Made by a program: the position numbers and the translations under genes
In this document: piece after piece, positions 7,228 to 12,766 of the stretch
Position numbering within the stretch: the first letter of the stretch is position 1
Layout: each line of letters opens with the position of its first letter
DNA from: Coemansia sp. RSA 922
Lineage: Eukaryota > Kickxellomycota > Kickxellomycetes > Kickxellales > Kickxellaceae
Direction of reading: 5' to 3'
DNA: 12,766 nt
Assembly: GCA_027577415.1 (NCBI GenBank)
Contig: JANBQS010000740.1
Span: forward strand, 1-12,766
The notes under the pieces: generated by a model
Database searches by the model: none
The model's input: only the letters and a program-made list of their open reading frames with translations
What the model was told of the DNA's origin: nothing

Positions 7228-7300
7228 GCCAGCCTTGCGCTTAGCACATTCATCAACAATTGTACCAATATCGCAAACACACTCCATTCATATGAGAAGC

Positions 7301-7306
7301 TTTATT
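7301..7306 (-). terminator. poly(A) signal overlapping a stop codon
   Basis: Minus-strand AATAAA starts inside the stop codon of the 7305-7643 gene (reading TAAATAATAAAG). It is the only such signal in the 77-bp gap to the convergent Derlin gene on this strand. Orphan gene A has the same overlap (CAATAAAG). Confidence 0.45.
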
Positions 7307-7643
7307 ATTTAGACTCTTTGCTAGCTGCGTCTTGCTCGTCCAAGCGCTTGAGCTTGATGTGGATGGATTCTAACTCCTGAGCGAGAGTAGATTCTTTCCG
7401 GGCCAGCGTTTCGCGAGCACCGCGCAGTCCCTGCAGCTCTAGCCGTATATCGTCGGCAGTGTTAAGAGTCGGCTGAGGTGCCTGTGTGGTGGCCGTGGCT
7501 GCTACTTCTCGCTTAATGTCTTCGACCTTTCGTGCACTTCGCCACTCCTTGATTTTGATGCCGCTGTATAGGCCCAGTGGAGCCACGACTAGGCCTATGA
7601 CAAGCGGCTTGTTGTTGCGCAGCGTCTGAAGTATATGAGACAT
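7305..7643 (-). CDS. small single-pass membrane protein with coiled coil, unknown function
   Basis: Open frame of 112 residues that I cannot assign. Residues 12-31 (KPLVIGLVVAPLGLYSGIKI) form one hydrophobic segment followed by basic residues (KIKEWRSARK), then a Thr/Pro/Ala linker and a heptad-like charged helix at about 63-105. A short N-terminus, one membrane helix and a coiled coil resemble small mitochondrial inner-membrane or ER tail-exposed proteins; this is a shape comparison only. Evidence that it is real: A at -3, a strong amino-acid pattern, an overlapping AATAAA, and a compact divergent promoter shared with the Tra2-like gene. Confidence 0.7.
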   Translation of the reverse strand: MSHILQTLRNNKPLVIGLVVAPLGLYSGIKIKEWRSARKVEDIKREVAATATTQAPQPTLNTADDIRLELQGLRGARETLARKESTLAQELESIHIKLKRLDEQDAASKESK

Positions 7644-7851
7644 AATGACATCAACACAAAAAAGGGCTCTACGTTAATGGACACCTATCATTTTTTTCCT
7701 TGGTGATAAAGTCGCTATATTGGAGCCCTGTATGGGCGCACGTGTGGTGGTCCTTGGCGGGATGATTCTCTGGATTTGATGCACGCTTGTTCTTTCCTCT
7801 TCTTTATTATTATAGTGTCTCTATTTATTCTCTCTTTTTTATATTATTAAA
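7644..7851. promoter_or_regulatory. divergent promoter between small membrane protein and Tra2-like gene
   Basis: These 208 bp must contain both start regions. The right half is a pyrimidine- and AT-rich leader before the ATG at 7852. A loose TATCA/TGATA inverted pair flanks a T run near 7687-7706. I see no clear TATA box for either direction, as is usual for constitutive fungal genes. Confidence 0.45.
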
Positions 7852-9392
7852 ATGGCTAGACCCAATCCAATTCTGCCTTCTGAGCCGCTGTCTCTAGAGC
7901 CAAATCTAATAGCAGCTGCGGTGATAGCCGAAGAGCTCGACAACCACAATGATGCAGCAATAAATGGACATGACTTGACTCCTCGAAATGCGAGCAAGGT
8001 CAAGCGTCGCTTAGACCACCGGAACTTTGGACGGAGCGAGTCGCGTGGTCGCTCTGAAGAGCGAGAGCATAGGTACAGGGATCGTTCACGCCACTCTGAA
8101 GAGCGTGTGGATGTGGACCGCGGACATTATAGCCCTAGGCGCGCTGTGCCTGATGATAGAGGTCAAGGGCGTGGTGCTGGACACCATAGGAGCGATGAGG
8201 ATCGCGATACCAAGAGATATCGTATGGCAGGGTCAGCTACTGAGGAGGGCGGCCAGAACTCGCATTATACACATAGAAGGTAAGTGTATGCGTGACTTGT
8301 GCGCCACTATATTCTTCTAGTGCCATGAATGTCCCTATTGCTGACGAGTTGCTTGCTCTATGTGTGCTTTGTTGTTGATGTAGGCCTAGTCAGGAGGAGC
8401 AAAAGGTAGAGTTTTGTTTGCTGGAGCTTGTTTATTCCGTACTGTATACTCTATTTCATGAACGATACGCTAATAATTCAGTTGTATTTGGCGGTAACTT
8501 AGAACGGAGGCATGCAGCCATCGTCGGTTCTGGGGATCTTTGGCATGAGCAAATTCACAAACGAGGATGCGCTGCGCGATGTGTTTGGAGAGTATGGACC
8601 AGTAACCAAGGTTCAGATTATCCGCGACCAACATGTAAGAGCCAATCTCCTCGACTCAGCATCAACATACCGGGCAGTCAGCAGCAACAATAACCTAATG
8701 TATGTATCTCGTTATGTACAAAAAAAAAATTGTTTTAGATGGGACATTCAAGAGGCTATGCGTTTATCAATATGGCCAATATTTCTGATGCGCAAAAGGC
8801 CAGGGATGCATTAAATGACACAGTGCTGCACGACCGCCGTGTGCGTGTGGACTACTCGTTTACTAGCCGTGCACACTCCCCGACGCCTGGCAAGTACAAG
8901 GGTCAGGATACGGGGCCCCTGATGTCTAGGGGTCGGTATGCGAATGGTCGGGATGAGTACCGCCATGCGCCATATCGCCCAAGGCGTCGTGCTAATTCTC
9001 GCGATAGGCGGAGAGACAGACAGCAAGAGCGCCATTATGCGCCATCGCGTGGCGGCCACGGATGGGGCCGTAGCAAGTCGCCGCCTGGGTACTATCGTGG
9101 AGTATCGTCGGCGGGTGGCTATCAGCCACCTCCACCGGCACAGTTAGCGCCGCCGCCTATGCTGGCTATGAGATCGAGCTATGGCTCGTATCGCCACTCG
9201 AACCATGCCGAGCATGGAAGAGGCCGCGAGTATGGCGATGCGCGTGGATATGGAGATAGCCGTAGCAGATCGCCACCTAGACGGCCTGCGCACGGGCATC
9301 ATCCCGACTACCACCATGGTCGGAGTGATAGTCGCAATCGGTACTCGCGCAACGAATACCGCCATGAGGCGTACGACAGACCTCCTTATTAA
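7852..9392 (+). CDS. TRA2: Tra2-like SR splicing factor (RS-RRM-RS), four exons
   Basis: Spliced as 7852-8279, 8384-8405, 8503-8634 and 8739-9392, giving 411 residues with all phases consistent. Tra2 proteins bind purine-rich exonic enhancers and promote exon inclusion in the nucleus. The first RS/RE-rich region is about 57-125, one RRM runs about 156-235, and a second RS/RG/Pro-rich region is about 255-411. RNP2 is LGIFGM (160-165) and RNP1 is RGYAFINM (199-206, with Met in the usual aromatic last position). The linker HSPTPG (240-245) directly after the RRM is a Tra2 hallmark, separating it from other SR proteins. Exon 2 is only 22 nt (residues 143-150). Unspliced intron 1 stops at once, because the donor GTAAG supplies TAA in frame. 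An alternative donor at 8439 would lengthen exon 2 by 33 nt in frame and cannot be excluded. It converges on RNH201 with 56 bp between stops. Confidence 0.9.
8280..8383 (+). other. intron 1 of the Tra2-like gene
   Basis: 104 bp, donor GTAAGT, acceptor GATGTAG, branch candidate GCTGACG about 45 bases before the acceptor. It splits codon 143 after two bases. Retention ends translation immediately. Confidence 0.85.
8384..8405 (+). other. 22-nt microexon of the Tra2-like gene
   Basis: Needed to join exon 1 (two spare bases) to the RRM exon in frame. It encodes RPSQEEQK with the borrowed bases. Skipping it shifts the frame and reaches TGA 15 codons into exon 3. The following donor is the weaker GTAGAG. 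Confidence 0.75.
8406..8502 (+). other. intron 2 of the Tra2-like gene
   Basis: 97 bp, donor GTAGAG, acceptor AACTTAG, branch candidate GCTAATA about 32 bases upstream. Retention leaves an open frame but puts the RRM out of frame. Confidence 0.78.
8635..8738 (+). other. intron 3 of the Tra2-like gene
   Basis: 104 bp, donor GTAAGA, acceptor TGTTTTAG, branch candidate CCTAATG about 45 bases upstream. It interrupts the RRM between its RNP2 and RNP1 halves at phase 0; removing it restores D-Q-H followed by MGHSRGYAF. Confidence 0.88.
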
Positions 9393-9427
9393 ACCCGCAT
9401 TACAAAGTATTCTTATTTCCAAGCAAA

Positions 9428-9433
9428 AATAAA
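9428..9433 (+). terminator. poly(A) signal of the Tra2-like gene
   Basis: AATAAA 36 bases after the stop codon, in the 56-bp convergent gap, so the transcript probably ends inside or beyond the RNH201 stop and the two mRNAs may overlap at their 3' ends. Confidence 0.5.
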
Positions 9434-9448
9434 AAAGAAGTTGCGTAT

Positions 9449-10465
9449 TTATAGAGTGACGGCGAGAACTATCGGCCTGCGACGTGAAAAGAACTTGCTG
9501 CGCTGGCGAGCAGTCGACTCTTGTTTCGCGCCAAAGAACTTGGAAGCCATGAGTTTGGCATTATTCTGTACCGATTCTTCGTCATCAGCCCAGACGATTT
9601 TCGCTGCCGAGTCATCGAGAAGTTTGACGCATGTAGACCAGCTAAACCTAATAATACCTGGGAAACCAAATACATGGTCGACAGACTCTTTCAGCCAGCG
9701 AACTGTATTCGGATCACTCGGGTATCCCGAGCCATATTTCTTCGACAATTTTAATAGTCCCTCGGCAAAAACCCAGTTACTCAAATGAGCATCACGAGTG
9801 ACCTTGGCACAAACACTAGCCGCACTAACGATCGGATATAGGCTATCGGCCTTTTTCGCTACGGTAATTTCAATACCTGGAAACAACTCTTGCAAACGCT
9901 TCTGGTAGGTATGCGGCGGACCCACAGTATCAATAAACACTTTGCGTAGTTCGATACCACGCTGTAAAGTGTCTCTTATAAGCTGTATAGTGGCATCGTG
10001 CGCAAGTGCGTTGAGATTGTATTTGCTGCGGCGTAGCATACACTGCGAAATATCCTGAGGCGATATACAACGAATTGACCAACCTGCCTGTGGGTGTGCT
10101 TGGAGGATGGTAAATAGTTTGTCGCGTTGTTCTTCGCTCAGTTGCTTAGAGTCTGCAAACCCCAAAGATGATAGCTCCGTGTAGTAGGATTCTGGACAGA
10201 AACAGGTCGCGTATACCATGGGACCTAGAACTGGCCCCCTTCCGGCTTCATCTACGCCTAGGACGTAGCCTTCGGCTAAGGGTGTGTGCGTGGAGAAATG
10301 CGTGTAGGACTTTGTCAATGCTGTCGTCAGGGGTAAACCTAGGGAGGCGAATAGAGCGAGCATGTCCTCGGCGGGCGATAGTTTGGCGCGCTTGGGTTCA
10401 GATGTTTGGATACTGAGTTCGTCATCGCTTTCTTCAAAGGCACGGCGCAGAGAAATAGCAGACAT
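9449..10465 (-). CDS. RNH201: ribonuclease H2 catalytic subunit A
   Basis: Cleaves RNA in RNA:DNA hybrids and incises at single ribonucleotides in DNA in the nucleus, as the catalytic part of the H2A/B/C trimer. The 338-residue product shows VDEAGRGPVLGPM (71-83) with catalytic D72 and E73 and the GRG motif 75-77, DSKQLS (105-110), FIDTVGPP with D179, KADSLYP with D207, SAASVCAKVTRD (214-225) and GSGYPSDP with Y249. It has a longer N-terminus than the human protein (about 38 extra residues before the catalytic aspartate), with a basic PKRAK patch (24-28) that could act in nuclear import. The C-terminal tail holds two SKFF motifs (308-311 and 323-326), reminiscent of degenerate PCNA-binding motifs. 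The start has G at -3 and nothing in frame suggests an earlier one. No intron. Confidence 0.96.
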   Translation of the reverse strand: MSAISLRRAFEESDDELSIQTSEPKRAKLSPAEDMLALFASLGLPLTTALTKSYTHFSTHTPLAEGYVLGVDEAGRGPVLGPMVYATCFCPESYYTELSSLGFADSKQLSEEQRDKLFTILQAHPQAGWSIRCISPQDISQCMLRRSKYNLNALAHDATIQLIRDTLQRGIELRKVFIDTVGPPHTYQKRLQELFPGIEITVAKKADSLYPIVSAASVCAKVTRDAHLSNWVFAEGLLKLSKKYGSGYPSDPNTVRWLKESVDHVFGFPGIIRFSWSTCVKLLDDSAAKIVWADDEESVQNNAKLMASKFFGAKQESTARQRSKFFSRRRPIVLAVTL

Positions 10466-10604
10466 TTCAAAAAATAATAACGCGTGAATTCAGAATAAAT
10501 AAATAAATAAACAAAAAGAGAAGAAAAAGTGATGAAATCCATGTGATTAACTGAATCGGATAAATATTGGAGCTAACGATTACATTAAAAAAACCACTTT
10601 TTTT
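10466..10604 (-). promoter_or_regulatory. RNH201 promoter and MET3 3' end, with an ACGCGT box
   Basis: These 139 bp separate two genes on the same strand, so they contain both the MET3 3' untranslated region and the RNH201 start region. ACGCGT at 10480-10485 is a consensus MluI cell-cycle box (MBF site) 15 bases before the RNH201 ATG. An AATA microsatellite covers 10493-10512. I see no consensus TATA box on the minus strand. Confidence 0.45.
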
Positions 10605-12500
<1,896 letters not shown>

Positions 12501-12592
12501 TCATATTTGGCTGTAGCTAGAGGATATATCTTATAGAGTATATATTTCGGCGGTGCGGATCGTATTTCGCCATCACGCAAATCACAATGCCT

Positions 12593-12602
12593 ATGGCGCC
12601 AT
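12593..12602. promoter_or_regulatory. CYS3/MetR-type bZIP palindrome upstream of MET3
   Basis: ATGGCGCCAT is a perfect 10-bp palindrome and fits ATGRYRYCAT, the site reported for the sulfur-control bZIP factor CYS3 of Neurospora and its MetR relatives. It lies 264 bp upstream of the MET3 ATG. ATP sulfurylase is a classic target of that regulator. Binding here is inferred. Confidence 0.5.
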
Positions 12603-12614
12603 CCAAGCCGATGA

Positions 12615-12646
12615 GCTTGCAATCTAGCAGGGGGCCAATTGCAAGC
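12615..12646. repeat. 9-bp perfect inverted repeat spanning a CCAAT box
   Basis: GCTTGCAAT (12615-12623) and ATTGCAAGC (12638-12646) are exact inverted copies with a 14-base spacer. CCAAT at 12635-12639 overlaps the right arm. It sits 13 bases beyond the CYS3-like palindrome, so it may be part of one upstream control region for MET3. Confidence 0.5.
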
Positions 12647-12766
12647 CAACTCACACAAGATTAGAGCTTTCTCTATCTTTTTCTAATCCAAAAATGAAAT
12701 CTCATCAAGCATAACCACGTGCACCCCCAGCTTGTCGATGACTGAACATGGAAAGAGAACAGAGAT
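12647..12766. promoter_or_regulatory. distal MET3 upstream region with a CACGTG box
   Basis: No gene seen up to the window edge. CACGTG at 12716-12721 is the E-box core bound by Cbf1-type bHLH proteins, which in budding yeast recruit Met4 to sulfur genes. It lies about 390 bp from the MET3 ATG and could instead serve an unseen gene to the right. Confidence 0.3.

Noticed and set aside
8418..8693. Separate 91-residue protein inside the Tra2-like gene
   Set aside because: It is intron 2 and exon 3 read in the wrong frame. Splicing restores a complete RRM in another frame.
10493..10512. AATA tandem repeat as an origin or special element
   Set aside because: Five or so units of a simple microsatellite in a leader/terminator region, with no accompanying structure.

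Overview
This looks like nuclear DNA from a fungus with a compact genome and few introns. The evidence is as follows. The ATP sulfurylase carries the C-terminal APS-kinase-like domain typical of filamentous fungi. A Tra2-type splicing factor has three introns of about 100 bp with ordinary GT-AG ends. The other recognised genes are single open frames, intergenic gaps are 56 to about 500 bp, and promoters carry TATA boxes and pyrimidine/A-rich leaders. An SGK-type kinase with a PX domain together with this density would fit an early-diverging lineage (for example Kickxellomycotina), but that placement is inference only.

Layout, left to right. 111-3341 (+) encodes a PX-domain AGC kinase of the SGK family. 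3342-6321 is an AT-richer, gene-poor island. It holds two small minus-strand orphan genes (3959-4363 and 5303-5806) that appear to be ancient tandem duplicates, because their TATA region, a CCAAT-containing block and a downstream box are each present twice at about 1.3 kb spacing. 6322-7227 (+) is a Derlin, converging on 7305-7643 (-), a small unrecognised protein with one membrane segment and a coiled coil. That gene shares a 208-bp divergent promoter with the Tra2-like SR protein (four exons, 7852-9392, +). The SR gene converges on RNase H2 catalytic subunit RNH201 (9449-10465, -), and behind it on the same strand lies ATP sulfurylase MET3 (10605-12329, -). The MET3 upstream region runs to the window end and contains a TATA box, a perfect match to the CYS3/MetR-type palindrome, a 9-bp inverted repeat spanning CCAAT, and a CACGTG box.

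The recognised genes are unrelated housekeeping functions (lipid-directed kinase signalling, ER-associated degradation, splicing, ribonucleotide removal, sulfate assimilation) and do not form a pathway or cluster. The parts least explained by known families are the duplicated orphan pair and its conserved promoters. The best mechanistic leads elsewhere are the 22-nt microexon in the Tra2 gene, the missing hydrophobic-motif Ser/Thr in the kinase, and the sulfur-regulator palindrome upstream of MET3.
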